64,000 bases of DNA, taken from contig NZ_VISL01000001.1 of the NCBI RefSeq assembly GCF_007827465.1, positions 377,001 through 441,000 on the forward strand, given 5' to 3'. The translations under genes were made by a program, and so were the position numbers. The notes below the pieces were generated by a model. It was given only the letters and a program-made list of their open reading frames with translations, made no database searches and had not been told where the DNA came from. This document shows, piece after piece, positions 14,810-24,195 of this stretch (positions are counted from its first letter, which is position 1; every line of letters begins with the position of its first letter). The DNA comes from Dokdonia sp. Hel_I_53. Lineage in GTDB: Bacteria; Bacteroidota; Bacteroidia; Flavobacteriales; Flavobacteriaceae.

Positions 14810-15789
14810 TGAGATTACACGAATATCAAGAACCCTTCAGAAATGCGATACGTGCTGCCGCAGATCATTTCGGCATTGCCGAAATATTTATTGAAAAAGA
14901 TTACTGGGTCACTTTTGCGCTCAAGCAAATATTTACAAATCCTGCATCAAAGGATATTACTGTGTTTAAAGGTGGAACGTCTTTATCAAAATGTCATAAG
15001 ATTATCGAGCGCTTTTCGGAAGATATAGATCTCGTCATCATCACTGACGAAGAAGAAGGAAGTAACGCCATCAAGAAGAAACTTAAGCTTGTCACAGAAG
15101 CTGTGGCTGAACCCTTGACTTATGTACCTGGTCACTTAATCGAGAACAAAAAGGGTAAGATCAGAAAACTGGTATATAGCTACGATAAAAGCGGAATGGA
15201 TGGAGCCTTTGGCCACGTGCGTGATGAGATAGTGGTAGAAGTGTCCAGCTATGGAAGCCCGCATCCCAGCAGTGCGGTTGAAATACACTCGATGATTACC
15301 GGTTTAATTGCCAGTACAGGAAATGTGGATCTGATAACCAAATACGAGCTCGAACCTTTTAAAGTTGTTGCGCTAGATATTGAGCGTACCTTTTGTGAGA
15401 AAGTGATAAGCCTCGTGCGATTTTCATATACCGAAACCCCTTTGAAAGACTTGGCAGATAAAGTAAGGCACACCTATGATTTGCACCAATTACTAAAGTT
15501 AGAGCGAATACAAGATTTTCTAGCAAGTGAAGACTTTTCTGCAATGCTCAATCAGGTAGGTAAAGATGATGACAAAGCGATTCCCAATGACAAGGAATGG
15601 CTCTCACAACACCCAAACAAAGCACTCATATTTGAAGATATTGAAGGCGTTTGGAGCAAAATAAAATTAACCTACAACAGCTCTTTCAAAGAGTTGCTTA
15701 CTGGGGATTTACCTAATGACGAAGAAGTCTTGAAATCTCTTAAAGCTATTAAGAATCGTTTGGGAGAAATTAAATGGGAGATGTCATAA
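14809..15789 (+). CDS. abiEii: AbiEii/AbiGii nucleotidyltransferase toxin
   Basis: The nucleotidyltransferase signature VFKGGTSLSK (about 44-53) followed by ERFSEDIDLVI (about 59-69) gives the GS motif and paired aspartates of DNA polymerase beta-like enzymes in AbiEii. In AbiE these toxins block growth during phage infection by modifying tRNA or nucleotides. Length (326 aa) fits the family. Co-transcribed with the antitoxin, and the next gene starts within its 3' end. Confidence 0.8.
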   Translation: MRLHEYQEPFRNAIRAAADHFGIAEIFIEKDYWVTFALKQIFTNPASKDITVFKGGTSLSKCHKIIERFSEDIDLVIITDEEEGSNAIKKKLKLVTEAVAEPLTYVPGHLIENKKGKIRKLVYSYDKSGMDGAFGHVRDEIVVEVSSYGSPHPSSAVEIHSMITGLIASTGNVDLITKYELEPFKVVALDIERTFCEKVISLVRFSYTETPLKDLADKVRHTYDLHQLLKLERIQDFLASEDFSAMLNQVGKDDDKAIPNDKEWLSQHPNKALIFEDIEGVWSKIKLTYNSSFKELLTGDLPNDEEVLKSLKAIKNRLGEIKWEMS

Positions 15790-16811
15790 GTAACAACAAA
15801 CTTAATATCAATATGAACCCATTAGATCAATTTAAAAATATAAATGCAAGCCAAAAAGCAATAGAAGCAGCGATGGGTAGTATTGCGAAATTAGATTGGG
15901 TAAATGAAATGACTAAACGCATTCAGTATCCTACAAATATTGCAGCATTTGGTGGTGCTTTAGATATCCTTAAATCAATGCACCAACATCCTGGAATTGA
16001 ATCGATGAATTCTATTTCTAAAGTGACATCTGGAATCGTACCGCTATTAGATTGGTATAAAGACAATCCACTTAAAAATCAGATGGATGGCATTATAACC
16101 AATCACGCCTTGCTCAATCAGCGCTTGTCATCTTTATCATCTTTATCATCAATGTATGCTGAAAATTATGTGAAGCCATTGAATGCTATAGAAGTTGCAC
16201 TGAGAGGTATTTCTACAGATTTTTTGAAGAATATATCATTTGATGATCTTGATGTAGCTGAAGAGGAATATGATCTTGTTGAGGAGGCTACCGAAGCAAT
16301 AGTGACTCAAGCAGAATCGCTACAAACTTTCTCAGATAAGTATGTGACTCAGGAAAGTTTTGAAAAATTTCAGATACAGTTATTTGATGAATTGCAACTG
16401 ATAAGTTCAAAGTCTAAATCAGAAAAAGCTAAAGCCTTTATTTTTCAAATAATGCAAATCATTTCATTTGTTGTGATGATTTTTTCATTACACAGCGATT
16501 CCCATAAAATGACAAACAAAGAGCTTTCTGAAATCATAGACGATAAATTTAAATCGCATCAAGAGCACACTAATATAAAGTTAGATAGCATTTTAAGTCA
16601 AATCACGAAACAAAGGCTTGCAACTACTGACGTAAATCTGAGAGTGAACAATAAGAAAAGAGCTGCAATAAAGGGTATCGTTAAAAAAGGACAGTTGATA
16701 AGCGTTATTGAGACTCGACATAAGTACTTATTAATCTATTATATTGATCAAGAAACTGGTGAGCCTAAATCCGGTTTTGTTTTCAAAAAAAACTTTGAAA
16801 AGATTGATTAA
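15774..16811 (+). CDS. Membrane protein with C-terminal SH3-like domain, 345 aa
   Basis: It overlaps the end of the toxin gene by 16 bases; a later start at 15813 (MNPLDQFKN) is possible. It has a helical N-terminal region with an LSSLSSLSS repeat (about 117-125), a span at about 222-240 (AFIFQIMQIISFVVMIFSLH), a helical segment, and a C-terminal bacterial SH3-like domain (VNLRVNNKKRAAIKGIVKKG). It is part of the AbiE transcript but not a normal AbiE component. It could be a third defence gene or an independent abortive-infection membrane protein. Confidence 0.5.
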   Translation: MGDVISNNKLNINMNPLDQFKNINASQKAIEAAMGSIAKLDWVNEMTKRIQYPTNIAAFGGALDILKSMHQHPGIESMNSISKVTSGIVPLLDWYKDNPLKNQMDGIITNHALLNQRLSSLSSLSSMYAENYVKPLNAIEVALRGISTDFLKNISFDDLDVAEEEYDLVEEATEAIVTQAESLQTFSDKYVTQESFEKFQIQLFDELQLISSKSKSEKAKAFIFQIMQIISFVVMIFSLHSDSHKMTNKELSEIIDDKFKSHQEHTNIKLDSILSQITKQRLATTDVNLRVNNKKRAAIKGIVKKGQLISVIETRHKYLLIYYIDQETGEPKSGFVFKKNFEKID

Positions 16812-16813
16812 AA

Positions 16814-17740
16814 TCACATAGGCCCAACCATCCCATCTTCGTGATACCGTAACTTATCTGAAATCAATTTTACGATGGCATCGTTCTTTGTTTTGTAGGT
16901 GTTGTTGCCGTCAAAATCTTCTTCATTCAGTAGCATTTTCACTTTACGGCTTTCTTCCTGGTCAATAAATTTTTTACAGGCACGTATAAACGCTGCACGG
17001 CTACATCCACGGATGCGTTGCTCTCGCATATTGATATAAACAAAGAAACTTTTCTGGATTTTATATTCTTGTTCTGTGATCTTGCCCATAGCAAAGGCAT
17101 TGGAACATAATTCATATTGTTCATCGACAATAAGCTGACCGATACGAACCATTTGATATTTTGGGATGCGCTCGCGATAGCGCGTCACATCATCCACCTG
17201 ATGATGCAAACGTAACCACGTACAGTTTTGCCATTCTGATGTAGTAATTTTTGCTACAGACTGGTGCGTGAGTACTATATCGATTCCTTTATGGCGCACG
17301 GTACAGAGTGCACCGATCATCGACTGCCCTTTGGCGCCAGTCATATAGTGATCAATATCGTCCAGAACCACCAAGCCATTTTTAAAGTGCTTCATTATTT
17401 TGGTAATGACTTCTTTCTTTTCGTCATTATCCATAGGTGATCCATCTGGGTTAAAAGGTCTAATTCTACGTGAGGTTACTTTGGTCAGTGCCTTTAGATG
17501 ATTTGGACTTACCGTACGAAATTGCGGATAATCATCATCGTTAGTATCAAAAGCAAGTACCTTACGACCTTTCTTGCCTACCGCAAGATGATCCATCATA
17601 TAGCGTTTGATCTCTTGCTTGTTCCTGTATGTCTTCCCGACACCAGTCTCGCCACAGACCAGTAAGATCATTGGCTGGCGTTCTAAGTCTTCTTTGAGAT
17701 AGCTTATGGGTTTTCTTCCGCGATTAGAATTTACAGACAT
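16814..17740 (-). CDS. P-loop ATPase, candidate genome-packaging ATPase
   Basis: Walker A lies at about 29-37 (CGETGVGKT), Walker B at about 124-131 (LVVLDDID), and a sensor-like DIVLTHQSVAKI follows. The size (308 aa), the paired Asp in Walker B and the lack of helicase motifs match FtsK/HerA-superfamily packaging ATPases of tailless membrane viruses, and also Zot-like proteins of filamentous phages. It heads the next core block and would lie directly upstream of the structural operon if the AbiE insert were removed. The family assignment is moderate. Confidence 0.55.
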   Translation of the reverse strand: MSVNSNRGRKPISYLKEDLERQPMILLVCGETGVGKTYRNKQEIKRYMMDHLAVGKKGRKVLAFDTNDDDYPQFRTVSPNHLKALTKVTSRRIRPFNPDGSPMDNDEKKEVITKIMKHFKNGLVVLDDIDHYMTGAKGQSMIGALCTVRHKGIDIVLTHQSVAKITTSEWQNCTWLRLHHQVDDVTRYRERIPKYQMVRIGQLIVDEQYELCSNAFAMGKITEQEYKIQKSFFVYINMREQRIRGCSRAAFIRACKKFIDQEESRKVKMLLNEEDFDGNNTYKTKNDAIVKLISDKLRYHEDGMVGPM

Positions 17741-17742
17741 AG

Positions 17743-18738
17743 CTATTCTGTTTTGGGTTCATCCTCGGCTACTTCAAGTATAGTAGCTTCTGGAATATCA
17801 TTATCTATATCTTCAAAATCGACTTCTTCAGTTTGTTGAGATGCTTTTTTTTCCGCTTTTGCGAAAGCAAAATCCTGAACATTTTCTTCCTCTTCAAAAT
17901 CTAACTCTTCCTGGAAATCTTGAGTAGCATAATCTTCTTCTTGCGCTGAAAAATCTTCTTGTTCTTCTTCGAGAGCTGAAGCTTTTTCATTACGGATGAT
18001 ATCAAGAATGCGCTCTTCCAGAATATTATTTTCTGCGCGGACTTCCATAACGACCTGTGCTTTCTTCATTAAGATGGACAGGACTGCACCCATCAATTGC
18101 TGTTCGGGCGTAAGTTTCTTAGCTTTCTTACGCAGGATCTGGGCGAGCAATGGTCTCAACAACGCCTTGTCTTCCTTGTCTAGCTTTACGCGTGCAACAT
18201 TCTTATCGTTTTGCTGATCGATGACGGAAATGATCTCATCAAACTCATAGAATTCCTTGTGCTTGCTGATTTTTACAAAGTAACCGCCACCTACTTCAAG
18301 AACGTTGTTAGACATTCCCAACAGAGCATCAGCCGCTTGGTTGGCTTGGCTCAGAGGCAATTCAAAATCTTCGTCTGTAGGTTGTGGCTCATCATCATCT
18401 TCATAGCCACCACCATTTATTTCCTGTTCTGGTGCATCTAGTGGTTGCTCGCTTTTTTCTTGTGCTACATTTTCTTCTACAGTTTTGCGGAATTCTGGCT
18501 GCTCGCTAGATGGCGCTTCAGGTTCTTCTGGCATCTGGTGTGGTCGGTCTGGTTTCCACACGTTCCAGCTTTTTTGCTTTTCGGGATCACTTTCTATTGG
18601 ACGCTCGCCACCGATGTCTTTTTCAATCACTGGTTGATTGAGCGGACTGCTGTCTTCGCCCTGAATACTTTCAAACGTGATTTCTTCTGGTGCTGTGGTA
18701 AGGACGTCCTTTACTTCTTGAGCTATTTCTTCTTTCAT
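17743..18738 (-). CDS. Acidic, Glu/Pro-rich protein, 331 aa
   Basis: The N-terminal third is disordered-looking and rich in Glu, Pro and Asp. The middle (about 130-240) is helical with a structured segment (LGMSNNVLEVGGGYFVKISKHKEF kept short here), and the C-terminal 80 residues are again acidic, with repeated EEE/DFE motifs. It is adjacent to the ATPase with 2 bases between them. A scaffold or ATPase partner is conceivable, but I do not recognise it. Confidence 0.5.
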   Translation of the reverse strand: MKEEIAQEVKDVLTTAPEEITFESIQGEDSSPLNQPVIEKDIGGERPIESDPEKQKSWNVWKPDRPHQMPEEPEAPSSEQPEFRKTVEENVAQEKSEQPLDAPEQEINGGGYEDDDEPQPTDEDFELPLSQANQAADALLGMSNNVLEVGGGYFVKISKHKEFYEFDEIISVIDQQNDKNVARVKLDKEDKALLRPLLAQILRKKAKKLTPEQQLMGAVLSILMKKAQVVMEVRAENNILEERILDIIRNEKASALEEEQEDFSAQEEDYATQDFQEELDFEEEENVQDFAFAKAEKKASQQTEEVDFEDIDNDIPEATILEVAEDEPKTE

Positions 18739-18743
18739 AAATT

Positions 18744-19196
18744 CTAATTGAGTTTTGCGATAAAGTTGACCACGTTGTTTTCCAAAACTTGAAATTTGGC
18801 TACAAAAGGCTTGTAAAAGCTTGGAATACTCAGGATTTCATCGCACTTATGGTAGTTGTACATCACAGCTCGCTTGGACTGCTTAAAACTCTCGCCTATC
18901 TTGGCATAACTGGTATCTGTGTATTTCTTGAGCAGGAAATAACACGCCATCCTAGCATCACGGTATTCTTGAATGTTACTGGTGTAAAATTTGGGTTCTT
19001 GAAGATCAAAAATTTGGATGCTCTGCGAGATAAAATAGACAACGAGCAGTTTTACCTTTTGGGTGTCGCTCGATTTAAGTTGTGCGTTTCCAGAAAGATT
19101 ATTGATGACTTCTATGGTCTTAGCGAGTCCAAATTTCCCTATGAGCGTATCTACACTCTGCTGTAAGTCGCTATAATCGGGCTGTTCTTTTTTCAT
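18744..19196 (-). CDS. DnaA domain IV-like DNA-binding protein
   Basis: The C-terminal half reads ARMACYFLLKKYTDTSYAKI then GESFKQSKRAVMYNYHKCDEIL, which follows the DnaA DNA-binding domain pattern (helix, S/T-x-x-x-I-G-x-x-F, K/R-x-H/A-x-V-x-Y). There is no AAA domain. A free domain IV could bind DnaA boxes to steer host DnaA or regulate genes. The upstream neighbour is now the defence island; the next core gene upstream is at 33059. Confidence 0.55.
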   Translation of the reverse strand: MKKEQPDYSDLQQSVDTLIGKFGLAKTIEVINNLSGNAQLKSSDTQKVKLLVVYFISQSIQIFDLQEPKFYTSNIQEYRDARMACYFLLKKYTDTSYAKIGESFKQSKRAVMYNYHKCDEILSIPSFYKPFVAKFQVLENNVVNFIAKLN

Positions 19197-19292
19197 CTGG
19201 CTGTGAATTGATTCTCACGTGCCAAACTACTAAAAGAGAGTTTTCAGAAGATTGTTAATTGTATCCTAGTAAATTATGGAGATTTTACTATA

Positions 19293-20756
19293 ATGTTGTT
19301 GATTGACAAACCTACTCAATTAAATCGCCAAAAAATGAAGTTAGAAACCATTGAAGAACTTAAACGAGAAATAAACTCATACGAAATGGTTGCTTTATTA
19401 AAGGCTTGTTACAACTATTTTGATATTGAAATCGAAAAACCCAAAGCTTTATGGGTTACACTCACGATAATGAAATGGACTTATTTGTACGGTACGAGAA
19501 CCAAACCGGTAAAACCATTAACTGTCAAAGCTTTTCAAACACTTTTTGAAGCTATAATGGAATTTGATCCCGATCATATTTCAAACTATATGAAATCTCA
19601 AGGAATTCATCGAGCCTTTGCGATACTACATTATCAGCAGTTTTATCTTCAAACTGCCGTACATAAAGAGCGTTTTAGCACACAATTAAAGTTTTATGAA
19701 ATTCTAGAATCGCGGTATGACATTTCAGCCTCTTTTAAAAAGAAAACTGGTCTGTCTATTACTGAATTTTTAAGAATACTACAATGTATGTGGTTGTACG
19801 CTCAAATGAAACAATCAGAATTTCCCAACACAAAAATTACGGGCTACGTAAGTCAACCTATACTTGATAGTATGTCTGAAATCTTTGGGAAGATACAAAC
19901 CGAACGGTTTATCAACCTCTTAATGATAACGCCACTGACCGCAGCAAAAGAAGCTAAAAAATGGAAAGGAACTAATGCTACAAAATATGAGATGATGGAA
20001 CACTCATTTCTCACTTTATTTCCCTTTCAATGGTTTGAAAATTCTGTGCGCATCGTGCATCCATCGGTTTTCAATTATACTGCAAACTATTACATCTACG
20101 ATTATATGAAGATCAACGATCCAAAGTTTACAACAGAATTTGGAGCAAGATTTGAAAAATATATTCAGTTAGGATTAGACGAAATAAATATTAATTACAA
20201 AATTGAGAGTGAGGTAAAACGATCTCTTCCCGCGAAGCACAAAGTCGTAGATTTTGTGATTGACGATAATATTCTACTTGAATGCAAAGCTATTGAGCCT
20301 AAGCCATTAGCATCGATCAACCCAACAGACGATTACGTGTACTCATCTTATAAAGACTCACTTTTGAAGGCTTATTATGATCAAATGCTACCTGTATCAA
20401 AATTTTTAAATCCCAATCAAGAGAATTGGGGAATAGTAATCACGCATAAGAATATCTTCTGGTCAGATTACAGAGAACTTTATCAGTTTACAAAAGACAG
20501 GTACGCAAATAGCGCTGACAACAGCCAGCTACCACCAGAGAATGTATTCATAATGGATATTCATACCTGGGACTTGGTCATAAATGTTATTGTGACTGGT
20601 CAAACAACATTGCCAGATCTACTGAAAAAAGCTCGAAATGCAAACGCAAACCATCTCACAAGAAAAGCCCAATTTGATATGCAACTGGACGATTTTGATC
20701 TTAGACAATTTCAACTCTCATATTTAGCTAAAGAGACAGAATTATTAAAATTATAG
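19293..20756 (+). CDS. Putative PD-(D/E)xK nuclease-fold protein, 487 aa
   Basis: This large, mostly helical protein contains the nuclease-like motif VVDFVIDDNILLECKA (about 317-332): D, a turn, then E-x-K, as in PD-(D/E)xK enzymes. It is the first gene of the plus-strand defence block and lies 178 bases before the restriction-modification gene. I do not recognise a named family. A later start at 19335 (MKLETIEEL) is possible. It may be an accessory restriction component. Confidence 0.5.
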   Translation: MLLIDKPTQLNRQKMKLETIEELKREINSYEMVALLKACYNYFDIEIEKPKALWVTLTIMKWTYLYGTRTKPVKPLTVKAFQTLFEAIMEFDPDHISNYMKSQGIHRAFAILHYQQFYLQTAVHKERFSTQLKFYEILESRYDISASFKKKTGLSITEFLRILQCMWLYAQMKQSEFPNTKITGYVSQPILDSMSEIFGKIQTERFINLLMITPLTAAKEAKKWKGTNATKYEMMEHSFLTLFPFQWFENSVRIVHPSVFNYTANYYIYDYMKINDPKFTTEFGARFEKYIQLGLDEININYKIESEVKRSLPAKHKVVDFVIDDNILLECKAIEPKPLASINPTDDYVYSSYKDSLLKAYYDQMLPVSKFLNPNQENWGIVITHKNIFWSDYRELYQFTKDRYANSADNSQLPPENVFIMDIHTWDLVINVIVTGQTTLPDLLKKARNANANHLTRKAQFDMQLDDFDLRQFQLSYLAKETELLKL

Positions 20757-20934
20757 TGTTTCAAATGAGCAATCGATTCAGTATAATTCCACTTTAACGC
20801 TACGCTCTTCCTTTGGTCGTGAATCTCGCAAGCTCGATTTCGCGAAAGCATACTGAAAACAAAATGAGAAATAAAGATGAATAGCTTGTAAACTTTGTTA
20901 ATTTTAGGAGCTGAACAACTTTGTAAAGCACTAA

Positions 20935-23900
20935 ATGGCATTATTCCAGACATCTGTACTCAAAAAATATCTCGCACAACAGGACACTAACGCAGTAGAT
21001 AAGGCATATCGCAAGTACACAAAATTCTTTCTCAACCTTGAGATACAGCAAAATATAGACAAGAGTAACGAGGAGCAAATACAGGCTACTTTTCTTACAG
21101 AACTCTTTGTAAACGTGCTCGATTATACCATTAATCCTAAGCCCAAATACAACCTAACCACAGAATATAAAAACGAGAAAAACAATCGCAAGGCAGACGG
21201 TGCGATTATCACAGAAGAAAAGACAGTAGCCGTTGTAGAACTTAAGGGCACAAATACAAAGGATCTGGAAAGCATACGACGCCAGGCTTTTGATTATAAA
21301 GTAAATCATAAAGGATGTAGGTTTGTCATTACGTCAAATTTTGAAAAACTACGCTTTTATATTGACGATACTACAGAGTTACTGGACTTTGACCTGTTTA
21401 ATCTTACGCGCGACGACTTTGGATTGTTGTATTTGTGTTTGTACAAAGACAATTTACTCAAGGAATTACCGCTTCAGATAAAGCAGGATTCACTCATTGT
21501 AGAGGAACAAATTACCAAAGAGTTTTACAAAGATTATTCGCTTTTTAAACGTGAGCTGTATCGTGATCTGGTCAAGAAAAATGGTAAGGTCTTAAAGGTC
21601 GCGATTCAGGAAGAGACTGGTATTACAGATAATGCAGAGCATCAGTCTGATCTTGAACGCCTAGAGAAAAATGTAAAACTCACGCTTTTTAAAAAGTCGC
21701 AGAAACTTATAGATCGTTTTCTCTTTATCTTTTTTGCAGAAGATCGCGGACTCTTACAACCCAATTATACCATTAAACGTCTGGCAGAATGGGACACCAT
21801 TCGCAAGCTGGATGTGGAAGAACCATTATACGATCGTTTTAAAAAGCATTTTAACTATCTGGATAAAGGCCGTAAGGGCGATGCGGAAAATAAAGAGATT
21901 TTTGCCTACAATGGTGGTCTCTTTAAACCAGATTCTATACTGGATCGTGTGATAATAGATGATGATTTACTTTATCATCATACTAAAAAATTGGCAACTT
22001 ATGATTTTGAAAGCCAAGTAGACGTCAACATCCTTGGTCATATTTTTGAAAACTCTCTCAACGAGATTGAAAGTATTAATGCCGAAATAGAAGGTGGCAA
22101 CTTTGACAAACAGAAAAGCAAGCGTAAGAAAGATGGCGTTTTTTACACGCCTAAGTATATCACAAAATACATTGTAGAAAATACAGTAGGTAAACTATGT
22201 GATGAGAAAAAAGCCGTACTCGGTTTTAAAGAAGAAGAGTATTTTAAAGGACGTGGTACTGGTAGAAAGAAGCGAAACGACAAGACTATACAAAAGCTAG
22301 TTGAAACGCTAGACACCTACCGCAACTGGTTATTACAGATCACTATTTGCGATCCTGCCTGTGGCTCTGGTGCATTTCTTAACCAGGCACTGGATTTTCT
22401 CATTAAAGAACATCAGTACATAGACGAGCTTAAGACCAAAATTTTAGGTGGTGGCTTACAGTTTCCAGATATAGAAAACACCATACTGGAGAACAATATT
22501 TATGGTGTAGATCTTAATGAGGAGTCTGTAGAGATTGCAAAGCTATCACTCTGGTTACGCACGGCACAGCCACGCCGTAAGCTCAACGATTTGAGCAGTA
22601 ATATAAAATGTGGTAACAGTTTAATAGACAGTAAAACCATAGCAGGAGATAAAGCCTTTAACTGGGAGACCGCTTTCGCGAAAGTGTTTGCTAACGGAGG
22701 TTTTGATGTTGTGATTGGGAATCCGCCTTGGGGAGCAAAACTGCCTACTAATGATCTAAAATATGTCAAGTCTAAACATCAAGACATAATTGTTAGAATG
22801 GTTGATTCTTTTATGTTTTTTATGGATAAATCTATTGACTTAACCAATGATATTGGAGTTATTGGTATGATTATACCAGACGTAATTTTATATCAAAAAG
22901 ACAACTCTAAACTTAGAGAAAAAATACTCAAAGAAACCCAATTGCAGATTGCACTAAATGTTGGGGATGGAATCTTTGAAGAGGTTGCTCGACCATCGGC
23001 AATTGTCGTTTATTCCAAAAAGAAAAGTAAAAATCCTTCTATTGTAGGGAATTTCAACAAGTACAAAGATGTCGATATTAATAGTATTGACACTTACGAA
23101 GTTGAAAGTGAGTTATTTTATTCAATACCAAATACCGTGTTTGCCACTCAAAATTTGAGCGGATATGAAATACTGAAAAGACACAATACTAAAACTCTTA
23201 ATGATTTTATAGATACTGACGGAATACAAAGAGGAGTTAGTCCGGATTTGAAAGATGCTTTTATCGTGGATGCAGATACTATCAAAACTGAAAATTTAGA
23301 AGAACAATATATTAGACCTACAGTTACAGGAGGAGTTGACGTAAAAAGGTACTATACCATAGATGCAGATAAAAACCTTTTCTACATTACAAAAAATGAC
23401 AATCCTCAAGATTTTCCTAATATTCACGACTATATCGAGAAATACCTTCCAAGGATAACTTGTAAAGAAGTTGCCCAAGGAAAGCATCCCTTTTATGCGT
23501 TGCATCGTGCTAGGAATCCACAAATATTTGAAAAGGAGAATAAGGTGTTGGGTGTAATTACGGGAGACAGTATTATAACATCGATAGATAAAAATGAATT
23601 ATTTCCTACAGATGGTCTTTACGTGTTTAGTGCAAATGATAAGATTTCTAATAAATATTTGTCGGCAATTTTAAATTCAAGATTATCCACCTACCTATAT
23701 CGGTTATTGTCTTCCGAAACGGGCAGAACTATGGCACAAGTGAAACCTGTTTTATTATCGCAACTTCCCTTTATAGAGCCCGATAAAACTACCGTTCAAA
23801 AGATTGAAAGCCTTTATGATTTAATTTCTAAGGAAATAAAATCATTCACAACCATTCAAGATAAATTCTTAAAATATTTATATCATCAATTCAGGATTGA

Positions 23901-24195
23901 AAAATTCTCTCGCAAACTCGAAAACTGGCAAGATTTAGATTTTGGCGAGTTTATCAAAGAACTGAATAAAGCGATTAAAGCCAATAACAAATTGCGAGAA
24001 AAGGAAGGTCAAGCACCTGTTGCCGTGCTTACCAAAACAGATGAGTTTGAATGGTTAGACCTCTTTGAGCAAAACAAGAAAAAAGCACAAGACCTACAAC
24101 TACAAATCAACACCCTAGAGCAACAAATAGATACAATGGTGTATGAGCTGTATGGATTGAGTGATGAGGAGATAAGGATTGTGGAGAACGGGTAA
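20935..24195 (+). CDS. Type IIG restriction-modification enzyme (Eco57I/TaqI-like)
   Basis: A single 1086-residue chain has an N-terminal PD-(D/E)xK nuclease (ADGAI, then VAVVELKG, about 84-103), a gamma-class N6-adenine methylase (DPACGSGAF about 471-479; GNPPWGAKL about 594-602) and a C-terminal target-recognition region (LFYITKNDNPQD, LSSETGRTMAQVKP). Such enzymes cut and methylate DNA in one protein. Its stop/start overlaps the next gene (GGTAATGG). One CTTTCGCGAAAG copy lies inside it. Confidence 0.85.
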   Translation: MALFQTSVLKKYLAQQDTNAVDKAYRKYTKFFLNLEIQQNIDKSNEEQIQATFLTELFVNVLDYTINPKPKYNLTTEYKNEKNNRKADGAIITEEKTVAVVELKGTNTKDLESIRRQAFDYKVNHKGCRFVITSNFEKLRFYIDDTTELLDFDLFNLTRDDFGLLYLCLYKDNLLKELPLQIKQDSLIVEEQITKEFYKDYSLFKRELYRDLVKKNGKVLKVAIQEETGITDNAEHQSDLERLEKNVKLTLFKKSQKLIDRFLFIFFAEDRGLLQPNYTIKRLAEWDTIRKLDVEEPLYDRFKKHFNYLDKGRKGDAENKEIFAYNGGLFKPDSILDRVIIDDDLLYHHTKKLATYDFESQVDVNILGHIFENSLNEIESINAEIEGGNFDKQKSKRKKDGVFYTPKYITKYIVENTVGKLCDEKKAVLGFKEEEYFKGRGTGRKKRNDKTIQKLVETLDTYRNWLLQITICDPACGSGAFLNQALDFLIKEHQYIDELKTKILGGGLQFPDIENTILENNIYGVDLNEESVEIAKLSLWLRTAQPRRKLNDLSSNIKCGNSLIDSKTIAGDKAFNWETAFAKVFANGGFDVVIGNPPWGAKLPTNDLKYVKSKHQDIIVRMVDSFMFFMDKSIDLTNDIGVIGMIIPDVILYQKDNSKLREKILKETQLQIALNVGDGIFEEVARPSAIVVYSKKKSKNPSIVGNFNKYKDVDINSIDTYEVESELFYSIPNTVFATQNLSGYEILKRHNTKTLNDFIDTDGIQRGVSPDLKDAFIVDADTIKTENLEEQYIRPTVTGGVDVKRYYTIDADKNLFYITKNDNPQDFPNIHDYIEKYLPRITCKEVAQGKHPFYALHRARNPQIFEKENKVLGVITGDSIITSIDKNELFPTDGLYVFSANDKISNKYLSAILNSRLSTYLYRLLSSETGRTMAQVKPVLLSQLPFIEPDKTTVQKIESLYDLISKEIKSFTTIQDKFLKYLYHQFRIEKFSRKLENWQDLDFGEFIKELNKAIKANNKLREKEGQAPVAVLTKTDEFEWLDLFEQNKKKAQDLQLQINTLEQQIDTMVYELYGLSDEEIRIVENG

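Noticed and set aside
16120..16152. Short tandem TCATCTTTA-like repeats
   Set aside because: Only about three units coding SSL repeats; too few for a functional array.
23684..23692. DnaA box in the type IIG gene
   Set aside because: TTATCCACC has one mismatch and stands alone inside a coding region.
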